NCBI GenBank assembly: GCA_029876055.1 | Contig: CM056874.1 | Location: forward strand, 7,936,001 to 8,000,000 | DNA: 64,000 bases | Direction: 5' to 3' | DNA from: Madurella fahalii | Lineage: Eukaryota; Ascomycota; Sordariomycetes; Sordariales | Shown here: piece by piece, positions 1-11,712 of the stretch | Layout of the letters: each line of letters starts with the position of its first letter | Position numbering within the stretch: the stretch's first letter is position 1 | Translations under genes and position numbers: made by a program | The notes under the pieces: generated by a model | Database searches by the model: none | Seen by the model: only the letters and a program-made list of their open reading frames with translations | Told to the model about the DNA's origin: nothing

Positions 1-559
1 CCGCCCCGCTCGGCCACCGCTCAATCTCAAACCCCACCCTCGTAGGCCGCCACCCGCCCCTGTCCAACTCGTCCAGCGTGCGTTCCGGCCAACGCGGCCC
101 GGGCCGCGCCCAGTCCCATGGCAGCGGGAAGGGCGCCAGCGCGGAAAGCCACCACCACCGATGCCACGTCCACGGCGGAGTGGAGAGGTACGCGAAGGCT
201 CCTGGACGTTCGGGTCCTTCGCCCCGTCCACCTCCTCCTTCCTCTCCTTCTCCTCCGTTAGGACGGGGAGGAATGGGCCGCGGCGCGGGGCGTAAAAGGC
301 TGTCGCGGATGCCGAGGCGTCTGACGCGGCTTTCGTGCTGGGGGTCGGGCGGGACGGGTCGGTAGGAGCCGCCGGGGGGCACCCAGGGGCGTTTGCTGCT
401 GCTGCTGCTGCTGCGGCTGGTGCTGGGTTTCGGGCGAGAATCGCGTTCATAGCCGGCGGGGCTGATGCGGCGGGTGAAGTTAGGGTTGTAGCCGTAGCCG
501 TCTTCGAAGGCGCCGCCGCGGAGGCGGAGGTGGTCAGTGGAGAAGGTGTCGGGGTCCAT
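1..559 (-). CDS. Unknown protein, N-terminal part, cut by window edge
   Basis: An open frame starts at an ATG whose A is at 559 and runs to base 1 without a stop, giving at least 186 residues; the rest lies left of the window. I do not recognise the family. The N-terminus (starting MDPDTFSTDH) is followed by a Ser run encoded by an AGC repeat (about 400-420), then a basic Pro/Arg-rich stretch, a Gly/Glu-rich linker, and a Trp-rich hydrophobic segment (about residues 125-150, with WTWHRWWW) that could be membrane-associated. Codon use is strongly GC-biased as in neighbouring genes, which supports real coding. No intron is needed in the visible part. Function cannot be assigned from this fragment. 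Confidence 0.6.
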   Translation of the reverse strand, partial: MDPDTFSTDHLRLRGGAFEDGYGYNPNFTRRISPAGYERDSRPKPSTSRSSSSSSKRPWVPPGGSYRPVPPDPQHESRVRRLGIRDSLLRPAPRPIPPRPNGGEGEEGGGGRGEGPERPGAFAYLSTPPWTWHRWWWLSALAPFPLPWDWARPGPRWPERTLDELDRGGWRPTRVGFEIERWPSGA

Positions 560-1373
560 TGTGCTCTTGATTAACTGAGGTCTGGGACGAGGTGTTGGTC
601 TTTTGGTATGCGTTGTTGGCTACTTAGGCGGAATACCTCTAACACGCACCTGAGATGGGTGTGCTCTTTCTTTGCTGCCAGTGCTTGGTTCATACTCTGT
701 GGTGTCTACCTAGGTGGTTTGAAGATGCTTTAGGATTGGAGAGTGTTACGCTACTAGAGGTAGTCGCTGCTCAGAGGCTGTGTGGTTGGTTTGGCCAAGC
801 GGAAATAGCTTGGGACTGCCCTGATGTTTGAAGAGAGAGAACTGCTGGAGAGCTTCATACAAGCGGTTGAAGTAATACTCTGCAGCTCATCAAAGACGGT
901 AAGCTCCCACAGGTTGGAACAAACAAAGAGCCTCGACGGAGAGGGAAATATGGGAGCAACACTGCGAGACAAAGACAACTAGCCGGAGAAGGAAACCGAG
1001 AACCCCTCAGTCTGAGCCGCCCCCCGGAATGTGAATACATTGACACAATCCGGCCCTTCTACGCTTGTTAAAACAAATCAGTACATTTGATTTAACGCTA
1101 ATACCCTGCAGAGCTGTCTGCAAGATTCTTGGGCTGGTTAAGCCCTCCTCTCTTCCTAAAACCTAGTCCAGCCTGCATAATAATACAGTAGTAACAAGGC
1201 GTCTGCAAGCTTCATAGAGAGGTAGACAGACGCCGACAACGTTGTCAGCACCCTCAACGCCCCCAAAACTCCGGGGCATCTGAGAAGAAAAAACGATACT
1301 GCACTCAGCCCGCCGTGACACCAGTAAATTCCCATCCTCCGTTAACTGACAAATCTCTCTATGTCCCCATGTT
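560..1373. other. Intergenic region between the edge gene and rsc4
   Basis: This stretch holds the promoter side of the edge gene and the 3' side of rsc4. It is less GC-rich than the flanking coding DNA. A short palindrome TACCTAGGT lies near 710-716. I see no supported gene, RNA gene or repeat array. Confidence 0.6.
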
Positions 1374-3928
1374 TCAGTATGCCCTCATCAGGTGGACATT
1401 GATCGTCATCTTTTCCAGTTCACAAGTCGCACCGTTAGGCAGCTTCTGTCCTTTCGGCAGGGCTGCAATTACCGACACACTGATGATGTTTGGGCCCAGC
1501 TGCAAGTTAACGTCAAAGACCATGGCGTTTATGGGCAGAGGGTCGTCGGGGATGGGCAGAGGAGTCGATCGTCCCACCGTCTGACCATTGATGGACACAA
1601 ATAATCGATATTGACGCCCCTGCTGCTCGAATGGCGCCAGTCGGGGAATAAGCTGGAGTCGGCTGTGACTGCCCGTGAGGTGTACTGAGAAGTTCTGTTG
1701 CGCTTCCTTTGGATGCGCCGGGATCTCGAGCCTGAACCTGCGCTCCATGGGGATGCTCGGATGCGTCCGAATCAGGAGACTTGGCAGGAGAGCATCAGAG
1801 ATACCTGGTAGTGGCGTTAGTGAGGACCGTGATGGAGACTCTAACGGGATACCTACCTCTACCCGGCGCGCGATATTTATTGTCATACAGAGGTGGCGCC
1901 GGGGTCGGTGCTGCCGGTGGATGACCGTTCTGTAGCTGTTGCGCTGGAGGAACCTGCTGGAACTGTTGTCCAGCGGCCGGAACTCCATTCGGAACATTCA
2001 TTACGTTTGGCACGTTGCCATTTTGTCGCGGCAACATTGCTGATGACTGTTGAGCCACCACTCCAGGCATAGCACCGCCCATAGATGGGCTGGGTGATGC
2101 CGCGGATGCGGATAGGCCCCTGGTTTTGTCAAGCTGAAAGGTGGCGCCGGCCACACCCGCGCCTGGAGGCGGGACATTGAGATTGCTGTCCATGGAGCCA
2201 TCAGGACGCCCCGAATCGCTCGATTGGCCAGTTTGGGGCGCCGGCGAAGCTCCCGCGCTGCCTCTTGATCCTCCGACGTGAATGGTGATTTTCTTAGAAC
2301 CGGTTACGGGAGTCTCTACGCCAGGGGTCATCTTGAGTCTGATCTTGGGCTGTGGCGGCTCTTGGACGACGGCCTTTGCTTCGTTAAGCTCCTTCTCGAA
2401 GCATGCCTGGGCGAACCGTCAGTGCTGCGTCGTTGCTCGTGGAGTCAAACAACCATACCTTTAGTTCTGTTGCCTGTTCATAAATAGGGCTAGTCTCCTC
2501 GTTGTAGAAGTGGGCATTGTTCCAGAGGAGGCTGGCCTTCTCTTCAAACGATGCCCAATTCTTAAAATCGCTGATTCCAGTCGCAGGCTGTCGGCCGTGG
2601 ATGCCCTTTACGAGCTTCTGTAATCCTTTCAATGACAAAGGGGACGTGATGACGGCAAAGTAGTCCTTATTGCTGCGTGCCGGGAGGTTGATAAAGTCCA
2701 AGAAGTACGGATCCCTACGTCTTGGTCAGCTTCAAAGAGTGAGAACAGCAGAGGTGGGAACCCACGGTCCATCTGGCTTCCGGATCAATTCCTCGACAAT
2801 CTTCTCTTGTGCTTGCTGGAAAGTGAGTCCTTTGTATGGGACGCCGTCATATTCGTGATCCGCCTTGACTCGTCCACTCTTATCAAATTTTCTGGCCGGC
2901 TCGGAGCTCTCTCTGGGCGGCCTTCCGGGTCCTCTCCGCTTGAGAATGATTTTCCGCCGCGTGTCGTCCTCTTCGTCCTCGTCATCATCCTCCTCGCCTT
3001 CGGCATCTTCCTCCTCGTCGTCCTGGGCGTCTTCCTCTCCCTCGGCATCCTCGTCACCTTCTGCGTCCTCGTCGCCGTCTTGGTCCGCCCCGTCCTCTTC
3101 TAGATCGGGCTCGCGATCCTCGGGAATCGGCGCTGCCTGGCAACTATACCCTGGGATCTTTTTATATGCAGGGTTCGTTTTGGTCATGTAGTTGCTGAGA
3201 GCCTTCCTTACACGCTCAGCATCTTCAAAGATTTCCGAGTTCTTGGGGTAGAACTCTTTTGCATTGGTCACCATGCGCTTGAAGTAGCTCTCGAGTTCCG
3301 ACATGGTCCTGAACTCCTGGTTATGCAGTCTCCGCTCGATGACTTTGAGCGAAATGGGCATGCGGATGCGCTCATAGTAATCTCTGTTGGTCTCGCGGGG
3401 AAGGAGGTTCTCGAAGTAGTTTGCGACAAGCCGGCCGCTATGTCCTGTTATCAGCACCCAACACCTAGACTGCCCAATATAGAAGCACAAGCGGACACAC
3501 CTTTTGTCTTTCGTTCTTCGGATTGTCTCGAGGAACTGCAGGCCGTAGGCGGTGGTGGACTCGTAGCTTTCGCCTTTCATGAGGTCGTAGTCAGACGGCG
3601 GCTGTAGTCATGATTAGCTCACTACGACTTCTATACTTTGTTTGGTTGGGAGACGCGGCAGGGGAGGGTTCCGGGCGGCGGAGGGCCGAGTCGCGGGGCC
3701 CGACTCGGGAGGATGCGCTCGCGGCCTCGGTCTCACAGCCGGCTTGTACCCGCATTCTACGTCGTCGATAACGGGCCACTCGATCCAGCCAACACCAAAG
3801 GTTATAGGAGCGCCGGAAAAGATGGGAATACTTACTCCAGGCATCTTGCGTCGCTTAGTAGCTCGATCGTCGCCGTCTGCCGCACCAGCTCCAGCCGAGC
3901 TCGCTGCTTTACGTTTGTTGTTGTCCAT
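1374..3928 (-). CDS. rsc4: RSC chromatin-remodelling complex subunit Rsc4 (tandem bromodomains)
   Basis: Six exons on the minus strand: 3836-3928, 3501-3601, 2766-3437, 2459-2714, 1857-2406, 1374-1804, giving 700 residues. The first bromodomain follows the first two introns and carries the SGRLVANYF and DYYERI motifs. An acidic Asp/Glu-rich linker and an AT-hook-like GRPP sequence follow, then the second bromodomain (SNKDYFAVI, WNNAHFYNE). A Pro/Gln-rich linker leads to a C-terminal domain ending with the last exon. There is no BAH domain, which argues for Rsc4 rather than Rsc1/2. In yeast Rsc4 reads acetylated histone H3 within the nuclear RSC remodeller. Intron 2 uses acceptor ATAG at 3438, because this restores the canonical KDKSGR bromodomain entry. 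It is divergent from cks1. Confidence 0.88.
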
Positions 3929-5155
3929 CTCGCCGCGACACGGAATATCAGTACCGGCGGGGGATGACGGCGAGTATCATCCAGCAGGTTACGACGACTC
4001 GGTCGGGGATATGTGCGCGCATGCAACGGGGTTTTGCTGTTGAGGCGCGGGCAAGCGGTTGTTGCTCGAGACGCGTGTGGAGGGAAGCATTGACAGGCGC
4101 AAAAAAAAGCCACGAGATTGAGTGGTACCGTACTGCGCTGAACCAGGACCGCGGGGCCCAAAGTGGCCGGGTCAAGGAAGGGTCAGCAGGGACAAAAAGC
4201 GGATCATCCGGATTGTACAGGAATACGGCGGAAGGTGGATGCGACTACTGATGACTCGTAGTGTACACACACCTATTGCGGTATGGAATTTCAGATCAAC
4301 AAGGGGATGAATTGCGCTTCGGTTGTGCTGGTGGTTTTCGGGATTGGCAGGGGTCCTCCCCAGTGTACTCTCTCACCAAAGTGGCCCCCCAGCTTAACCG
4401 CCCCTGTTGGAGAAATGCACCCGCTGCATCTTGGCCCACAATGCCAGGAACATGATTATGTCATCAGAGAATGACCGTAGCCCTGTTCAGTGTTGTGAGT
4501 CCTCATCGCCACGAAGCAGAAAAGAAGTTAAGATTAGCAACTGTTCTTGCGCGTTTGTGCCCGAAGCTGATTCACTTGCTCCATGGATCGTCTTTTTTTT
4601 TCTTTAATTAATTCTCAGATGTTAGTTCTTCGTGTTGCTGTGGCTCAGTTCGATTCGAGGTACTTGCTGGATGCGCCTCTGCTCGGCGGTCCGTGTCCAG
4701 CTGCCGGATGGGGCGGAGGGGTCAAAGTTTTAGCGTCAGGCAAGAGCGGGAGGGCCCTCTCAACCCGCGAACCGATTTGTTTACGCTCGCCCACTTTCCA
4801 TCGCCCTCCTCCACCAACGAACTGCCCCCCAACGCATCACGCCGCCCACGATCCCGTTCCTTACGCAAACCTCTTTTTCTTGGGGGGAAAGTACGGCTAC
4901 CTGGTGCATAGCCCTAGTTGGTATCGCGGAATCCATATCTTGTCCTCCAGATTTGGCGCCAAACCGGGCCCCCAACCATTTGGAAACCCCACGTACTCTC
5001 GCGAGCCGACCTCGGACACAGAGTTGGCGCGATTCTGACCAGCCTTACGAGATCCCGGTCACATCCCTATCCCGCGGCGGAGAACGCTCCCCGGTCTGGC
5101 GTCTGCCGCGCTCGCCTAGCACTCTTTCTTTCCCGACAAAGCCATATCGATAGAG
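3929..5155. other. Divergent promoter region of rsc4 and cks1
   Basis: About 1.2 kb separates the two divergent start codons and should hold both promoters. The part next to cks1 (4780-5150) is pyrimidine-rich, as expected of a fungal leader. Small open frames here lack family similarity that I recognise. Confidence 0.55.
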
Positions 5156-5686
5156 ATGACAACCCCAGAGCAGATGGGCATCGACACTAGCCGTCGTAAC
5201 CCGAGCCCGAGGCCGTTGACGGATGACGAACGCACCCGTCTTGATGAGTTCATCGACTCGATACATTACTCTACGCGGTGTGTTATGCCACCGGAGACGA
5301 GCATGCGTTGGACGGTTCCCACTGACACGTACTAGCTACTCTGACAACGAATTTGAGTACCGCCACGTCCAGCTGCCCAAAGCCATGCTCAAAGCCATTC
5401 CCGCCGAATATCACGACAAGTCCAAGGGCACATTGAAGCTTCTGTGGGAGGAGGAATGGCGGGGAATGGGAATCACACAGGTGCGCGCCGGTGCGAGGCG
5501 GATTTTCCTACAGCCCGAGAGACTAATTGGTCTGCAGAGCCTCGGTTGGGAACATTATGAGGTCCACGAGCCAGAGCCCCATATTCTTCTCTTCAAGTAA
5601 GTGCTGCAGAGCTGGACGCGCCAGGACCAAGGCACGTGTGGCTAACCTTCAACAGACGTCCCCTGAACTACCAGCCCCCGCAGTGA
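5156..5686 (+). CDS. cks1: Cyclin-dependent kinase regulatory subunit Cks1/Suc1
   Basis: Four exons: 5156-5277, 5336-5480, 5538-5596, 5656-5686, giving 118 residues, the usual size for a fungal Cks1. The protein has the Suc1/Cks fold signature: YSDNEFEYRHVQLPK near residue 42, the EEEWRGMGI segment, and HEPEPHILLFKRP, which contains the beta-hinge HxPEPH motif needed for Cdk binding and strand exchange. Cks1 binds the cyclin-dependent kinase and recruits phosphorylated substrates at cell-cycle transitions. All three introns are 57-59 bp with clean GT..AG ends, and splicing joins ST/RYSDN, IT-Q/SLGW and LFK/RPLN exactly at conserved sequence. Confidence 0.95.
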
Positions 5687-7155
5687 GAGGGTTCGGGAGC
5701 GGGGGAAATGGAAGATCCGGGGTCTGTACCACATGTCATTACCATGATACTCACAACTGCATAGCGGTCTTCACCTTAATGCATGGGCACAACGCGTCGG
5801 CGGTACAAGGAGCAGGTAGCGCACCATCGGACCCCCATCGTACCCCCATCGTACCCCTGACCTCTGACTCGACCAGAGTGCCGCATCCACACGAGCTTGC
5901 CGCTATCGTGGGGTCTGGCAGGATAAGATGGAGCGTAATTGGGCGGTAACCTACGGCGATATCAGGGGAAGGGTTTGATGTTTCAGAGAAGCTGTGCGGA
6001 CGCTAGCGGATTCTGCCGGACGTCGATGGAGTAATTGCATCCGGACAGAACGAAGCAGGCGCGCAATTTGGGCCATCTGATCGGCGATGCTCAGTTGTTG
6101 GTTATGCAGGGGATCAACAGTAGTCAATAAACACTACCAGTATGGCCAAACGTTCCATACAAACCTTTGACGCTTGGGCGCGTGCCGTCCTCTGCGGGAG
6201 TAGTGAGCCTTGAGACCATGGATCTGTAGTACAGACCCAGGGCGGTATTGGTTGTCGTGTCTAGATTCCAGAGGTCAAAAGAACAAAAACATGCCCTTGG
6301 GTATAGTTACGCCAAGACTGCTCCATCACCACATGCACCTGATGCAGTTGTGCAGAAACGGGGGCGGGGAAAGTAAATGAACTGACAAAGCCGACACTTT
6401 CATAAATTGACCGAAGTTGAACAAAGGTACCGGCACATTTTCCCCGTGTACATCAGGGAACGCAACTCGGATTGGCGGGGAATTCGGACGGTTTGTGCAG
6501 TTGGGCTTACACAGCATTCAAAGCCAGTTGGTTGATTCAAGACTTTGAATGAGTAAGGCCCAGACAAATGAGAAGAACATCATGCAAACCATGGGCCCGG
6601 CGTTCAATTGTCTCGATCATGGGATCTGCACCCGAAAGACGCAGTGCTACGCCACAGTCCCCGGGTACGAGAACGGATGCATCGGCTGGTTCCATGATTT
6701 CCAAGCAATCAGGATGCGGCAGGTCGTCCGGTCGGCAATTCATCATCTGCTGATTTTCCTTTTGGACACATTTCCACTTAGCAGATCCCTCGCCCCTCTG
6801 AGCAGTGTTAAACCCATGGACCTGGCCAACATCAGCTCGCCTCCTCCTCCGGCCATGGATCGCCCAGTCCCAAAAAAGGAGACCAATTCAATTTCTCTTC
6901 GGTTGCCTACAACCATTCCTTGACCGTCCAGTCCTCTGCCTTATTATATCTCCTGCTACCCCTTGTTTGACGTTGCCGTTCCAGAACCGCCAAGCCTGGA
7001 TCGTCGATCCTCGGTGCCGCAGCGATAAGACAAGCTTATCGCCAAATGTCCTTTCAACACTGACGTCGGCTCTGGGACGCCCTTATTCTGCGACTATATC
7101 AGGGAAAGAACAAAAGAACAATTCAAAGCGACCGCAACGGCGCGCACCATTCACC
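5687..7155. other. Intergenic region upstream of ero1
   Basis: About 1.5 kb lies between the cks1 stop and the ero1 start. An 11-bp direct repeat (ACCCCCATCGT) occurs at 5831-5852. A bZIP-type TGACGTC word lies 95 bp before the ero1 start. Short frames around 6550-6920 show no domain or splicing support, so I call no gene here. Confidence 0.5.
7061..7067. promoter_or_regulatory. CRE/bZIP-like TGACGTC site upstream of ero1
   Basis: TGACGTC lies about 95 bp before the ero1 start codon. Such half-palindromes bind ATF/CREB-type bZIP factors, including Hac1-like unfolded-protein-response regulators. ero1 is a classic UPR target in other fungi. The assignment is inference from one short match. Confidence 0.25.
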
Positions 7156-9147
7156 ATGAAGTCGGCCGCTCGGTTATTTTATCTGTCAATCTTCGCACTC
7201 TGGGGACCCCAGGTGCGATGCCAAAACTCGGACGTTTCTTCTCAGGATGCATGCGCGGTACGCTCTCTCAGTTAGCCTTTTGGCCTCTTCTGGCTCTCCC
7301 GCTGCGCCTCCGGGGTACCCGGAAGCGGCGGCGGCGGATGCCGGGACTCGCATCCTCGATTCTAACGGCTCCTCCTCGCAGATCTCACCCAAGGCTATTG
7401 TCAGCGATGCGTGCGCTTCCTACTCGACGCTTGAGCGGTTGAACCGCAACGTCAAGCCGGCGCTTGACGAGCTGACGCAGACGACCGATTTCTTCTCGCA
7501 CTACCGGTTAAATCTGTTCCACAAGAAGTGCCCCTTTTGGAACGACGAGAATGGCATGTGTGGCAACATTGCCTGCGCCGTCGAGACGCTCGACAACGAG
7601 GAGGATATCCCGCTAGTATGGCGAGCCAGCCAGCTGGGCAAGCTGGAGGGGCCGCACGCGGGGCATCCCGGGAAGAGCGTGCAGAAAGCGCAACCTCACC
7701 GCCCGTTACAGGGCGGGTTGGGGGAGCATGTCGGTGAGAGTTGCGTGGTAGAGTACGATGACGAGTGCGATGATCGGGATTATTGCGTACCAGAAGACGA
7801 GAGCGCGACGTCCAAGGGTGACTACGTGAGTTTGTTGCGCAACCCGGAGCGCTTCACGGGCTATGCCGGCGACGGTGCCAAGCAGGTCTGGGATGCCATC
7901 TACAGGGAGAATTGCTTCCAGAGGAGCTCGTTCCCGCACTCGGCAGCGCTCGGCCAGGGCTCCTCGGCCAGGGGCCCGGCAGCAATGGACTTCAAGGCTG
8001 TGATCGAGGCTGCCGGACGGCAGCAGGTTCTGGAGCAGCAGCGGCAGCACAATCCGCTGACTCCGTTCGTGGCGAAAACGGGGCTGGAGCACGAAGATGA
8101 GTGTCTCGAGAAGCGCGTGTTTTACAGGGTCATGTCCGGCATGCACGCGAGCATCTCAACGCACCTGTGCTGGGACTTTTTGAACCGCACCACCGGGCAG
8201 TGGGAGCCCAACGTCGGCTGCTACATCAGCCGCCTCCACAAGTTCCCAGACCGCATCGGCAACCTGTACTTCAACTACGCGCTCCTCACGCGCGCCGTTG
8301 CCAAGCTCGGTCCGTACCTCTCCAAGCAAGCAGACTACACCTTCTGCACCGGCGATCTGGAACAAGACGTGGCGACGCGCGCTAAGATCATGGCGGTCAC
8401 GGAGAAGGCGGCGAGCGTCCCCCAGATTTTTGATGAGAGCCTCATGTTTAAGAACGGTGAGGGGCCGTCACTGAAGGAGGACTTCCGCAACCGCTTCCGC
8501 AACGTCAGCCGCCTGATGGATTGCGTCGGATGCGACAAGTGCCGCCTTTGGGGCAAGCTCCAGACGGCAGGCTACGGAGCCGCCCTCAAGGTTCTGTTTG
8601 AGTTTGATAACAATGACGAGCCCGAGGTTCCCGTGCTGAAGCGCACCGAGCTGGTTGCCCTATTCAACACGTACGCACGGTTGAGCAGCAGCTTGAGCGC
8701 CATCCAGAAGTTCAGGGGAATGGTAGAAGAGGCCGAGACGGCCAAGAAGGGAGCCGAGAATGTGAACGTCCTCTCGGATCGAGTCAAGAAGCCGCACCAC
8801 GCTGTTGTCCCCGGTTCGTCCGAAGCCGTCCCGTCCGAAGCCGTAGGTGAGAAGCAGGCGGAACACGAGTCGCCAGATTACCAGAACCGAACCGTCAAGG
8901 ACGAATTCGACGACGAGCTTAAGAGGGTGATCAATGCCGTCAAGTATGTTGTCAAGAGTTGGGTTTCGGTCCCTGGGATTGTGTAAGTTTCCCTTCGGCC
9001 GGGTTCGGCTTTGCGGTCACGCTAACCCTTTTGTCTAGATGGCAAATCGTTACGTCTGAGCTGCAGCGGCTGTGGCAATCGTTTCTTGGGCTGCCCGTGA
9101 CTCCAAGATCGTGGAGCTTCCAGCGTCCACTTCCGGACGAGCTTTGA
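7156..9147 (+). CDS. ero1: Endoplasmic reticulum oxidoreductin Ero1
   Basis: Three exons: 7156-7257, 7382-8982, 9039-9147, giving 603 residues. A hydrophobic signal peptide occupies about residues 1-22 and the start has a good CACCATG context. The shuttle cysteine pair CGNIAC is at C94/C99, and the active-site CVGCDKC (C415, C418, C421) sits next to the FAD, so both redox centres are intact. Ero1 oxidises protein disulfide isomerase in the ER lumen and passes electrons to oxygen through FAD. Residues after about 500 are a low-conservation tail; the last exon encodes a Trp-containing amphipathic end that may hold the protein at the ER membrane. The 3' end converges on usb1, with about 220 bp between the stops. 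Confidence 0.95.
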
Positions 9148-9368
9148 AACTGCTTGCATCGCGAGCGTTGTCAACCATTGCATTGCATAGTGGCTCAAAT
9201 CACAAGAGCCTTTGAACGGCGTTGGGGCGTTGGGAAGGAATGTGGGTTTGTTCGGGCCTCGCAGGCGGGGCGTTCGTCTAGACTTGCGGATATTATGTGT
9301 AAATAGTCATGTCTGCAAAAGCCACCAGCGGTATATACACCTTTTCCTTGGACCACCTTCTCGGTGCC

Positions 9369-10583
9369 TCACAGGCCAAGCAAGTTCCTGCTCCCTCTCC
9401 CGCTCGCCCTCCTCCCGGGCATTGGCAGCGGCACATGAGTGACCACATTCCCTATCTTGACCTTGACGCCCTCAACGGGGATCTGAACTTCTTTGATCCT
9501 CTCCTTGACCCCGCGCTCGCCAAATATGCGCTCAGTCGCCCTTTTCAGCTCCCCAGTCGGCTCAGTAAATGACCACGCAATCGAGACGTGGAATGCCTCG
9601 CCGACTTCCTTGTCTCCCTTTCCTCCACGTACCTCGTCCAGCGCCCAGGTGTATAGCTGGGGTTGACCATATTTTGCCGCAACCGAGTTGCAGCGCTTGA
9701 GCAGCTCCGTCAACTCGGGGTTTGGGTTCCCGACCTCATTATCGCTACCACTCTGGTTCCTACTGCCGCCTTGGTTATCATGACTGGCACCACCACCACC
9801 ATCACCACCACCACCATCACCACCACCACTACTACTACTACTACCGCTGCTGCTGTTACTACTACTACTGGTGCTACTGGTACTACTGTGCACCCTCAGA
9901 ACAAGAAACGACCGCCCACTCTCCCCCGTGCGATGCCACTCGACCGCGCCGGTGCACCGAAGCCTCAGCGGCGGGGTAAACCCGCTGACCTGCGCCTCCG
10001 CGTCCCTGAGGAAGTCGTCCTTGTCGCGACCGGCGAGGGACAGCGGGCGCGAGAGGCTGATGTGTAATGGCTGGGGCGCGCCGAGGGGGCTGAGGAGGAA
10101 GCTGGCGATTGCTTCGTGGTCCTTGGCACCGTCTCCATCACCACCATCATCATCGTAATCAAGATCAGCGAGGCTAGAGGTGCTAGCGGCTCTGGGTTTT
10201 TGGGACTGCTCCTCTTGGAGGGAGGATACCAGGCCCGCGAGGAGCGTGTGGACGTCGGGAAGGGGATGCCATTCGATGTAGATGTGGCTGGGCCAGTTGC
10301 CGGGGATGTGCGGCGTCTGGCGCGTGCGGCCTTGGTGCAGGGTGGGATCGTCGCGGGTGGTGGTGCGGACCGTGGAGGCATAGAGGTCGTGGAAGGAGGC
10401 CGGGAGAGGGGGCAGGGATGGCTGGTTGGTTTTGGGTGCCCGGCCCGGCCCGGGGCCGGGGCCGGATCCGGGTGGAGCTAATGTCGTCCTTGGCTTCTTT
10501 CTCGGAGGGGGTCCCGGGGCGTCTATGCTTGGGGCGGCGGAAGATGCCGAGTCGGAATCGGAGGAATAGTCGACCAACGGCAT
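9369..10583 (-). CDS. usb1: U6 snRNA phosphodiesterase Usb1
   Basis: Single-exon frame of 404 residues. It carries the two catalytic HxS tetrapeptides of the 2H phosphoesterase superfamily: HIS at 174-176, within LHISLSRP, and HVS at 332-334, within FHVSIAW. This spacing and the N-terminal HIYIEWHPLP segment identify Usb1, the nuclear exonuclease that trims the oligo(U) tail of U6 snRNA and leaves a 2',3'-cyclic phosphate. Between the two halves there is a long Ser/Thr and Gly/Asp/Ser linker (about residues 232-282) encoded by trinucleotide-like repeats. The linker probably lies in a loop and is likely length-variable. The N-terminus is basic and Pro-rich, consistent with nuclear localisation. 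Confidence 0.9.
   Translation of the reverse strand: MPLVDYSSDSDSASSAAPSIDAPGPPPRKKPRTTLAPPGSGPGPGPGRAPKTNQPSLPPLPASFHDLYASTVRTTTRDDPTLHQGRTRQTPHIPGNWPSHIYIEWHPLPDVHTLLAGLVSSLQEEQSQKPRAASTSSLADLDYDDDGGDGDGAKDHEAIASFLLSPLGAPQPLHISLSRPLSLAGRDKDDFLRDAEAQVSGFTPPLRLRCTGAVEWHRTGESGRSFLVLRVHSSTSSTSSSSNSSSGSSSSSGGGDGGGGDGGGGASHDNQGGSRNQSGSDNEVGNPNPELTELLKRCNSVAAKYGQPQLYTWALDEVRGGKGDKEVGEAFHVSIAWSFTEPTGELKRATERIFGERGVKERIKEVQIPVEGVKVKIGNVVTHVPLPMPGRRASGRGSRNLLGL
9786..9895. repeat. Trinucleotide-type (CAC/CTA/CTG) repeat inside usb1
   Basis: A degenerate array of CAC, CAT, CTA and CTG triplets spans about 110 bp. On the coding (minus) strand it encodes the Ser- and Gly-rich linker of Usb1. All changes are in units of three, so the frame is kept. 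Confidence 0.85.
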
Positions 10584-11712
10584 CGCTACTCTGCTCTGGC
10601 TAGTGTATTTCTCGGTGGATGGGGTTGCCTGGGACCTGGGCGGGGGACGATCTCAGCCCTGTCAGGGCCGCGTTTCGGTGCTGCGGGGACCGAACGATGG
10701 CCGGCTGCACAATCTGCAGGGACTTGATGGTGCCTGTCGGGGAGCCGGCGTTCACTGCGACGGCCGGCCGTCGCCAATTGGCCGATGTCACTCTCGTGGG
10801 TTGATTGGGAAGCGGAAATGCAAAGCACCCACCCGCTCCAGAGGGGCGGGATGGAGTTCTGCCCCACTCCGGCCAAGTATCTGGTCCCGTACCTTGCGTG
10901 CGTGTACAGTACATACAGATCACTGCTGCGTATACGTACTACCTCCAGTGTCTGGGCCCACAGCGGAAGTGCCGGACATGGCCAAGTTGGGCTCCTCGTG
11001 GAACGTGGACGTCATTCCGGAGACAGCAGTCCAGAACATCGGTCGATGTTGGAAGGCATGCTTTTGGGAGTCCCGAACGGCGCCACGGTCTGCCAGGTTC
11101 TGAGCACACCATGTGGCGGGCGCTTCCTGGATAAAGCCACCTGCCAATCATGATGAAAGTCTGTCAAGCTGATCACACTGCCCGGATTCGCATCATCTGA
11201 TGAGGTGAGATAACGCGAGGGGGGCCTGGATCGAGATAGCGCGGGAAGGTACTTTGTTTTTTTCTGCTGCGCCTTACCCATCCAAGCAGATATTTCGACC
11301 GTCTCGATAGGGCCTGGACCATCACTTCCGCCCCTGAGGCTAAATGCGATGTCGGTAACGTTGTCCGCGGGCGACGAGACGTCAAAGAACTGACTGACAC
11401 CGGTCTCGAACGGGGTCTGCCCCGTTGTCCGATCCGGACCCCCTTTATCATTGATAATAAGGTTACCTCAAGTCTCCCTACGGCCGAGTTCGCTGATTTA
11501 GTGACGCATTGGCACACCAAAACAACACTCGACATATCTTCTTCAGAGTAGGCCAATTCGCAAACAAACAGGAGCTGTCCTCGGAAAGGACAACTTTTCC
11601 CGGAATTATTTTCTAGATCAGACCCAATACCTTATCGCAGCTCTCGCAGGCCCCTACGAGCGCCGTGATCCCCGCTAAAGACCCGCTTGGCCGCCGCTGT
11701 GCCGCCGCTAAA
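10584..11712. other. Divergent promoter region of usb1 and pal1
   Basis: This 1.1-kb region lies between two divergent genes. One copy of the recurrent palindromic word GTACAGTAC is at 10904-10912. Overlapping open frames on both strands near 10600-11150 reflect GC-rich sequence and show no recognisable domain. Confidence 0.5.

Noticed and set aside
6549..6923. 124-codon plus-strand frame in the cks1-ero1 spacer
   Set aside because: Codon use is unlike the neighbours, no domain is recognisable and a second frame of similar length overlaps it.
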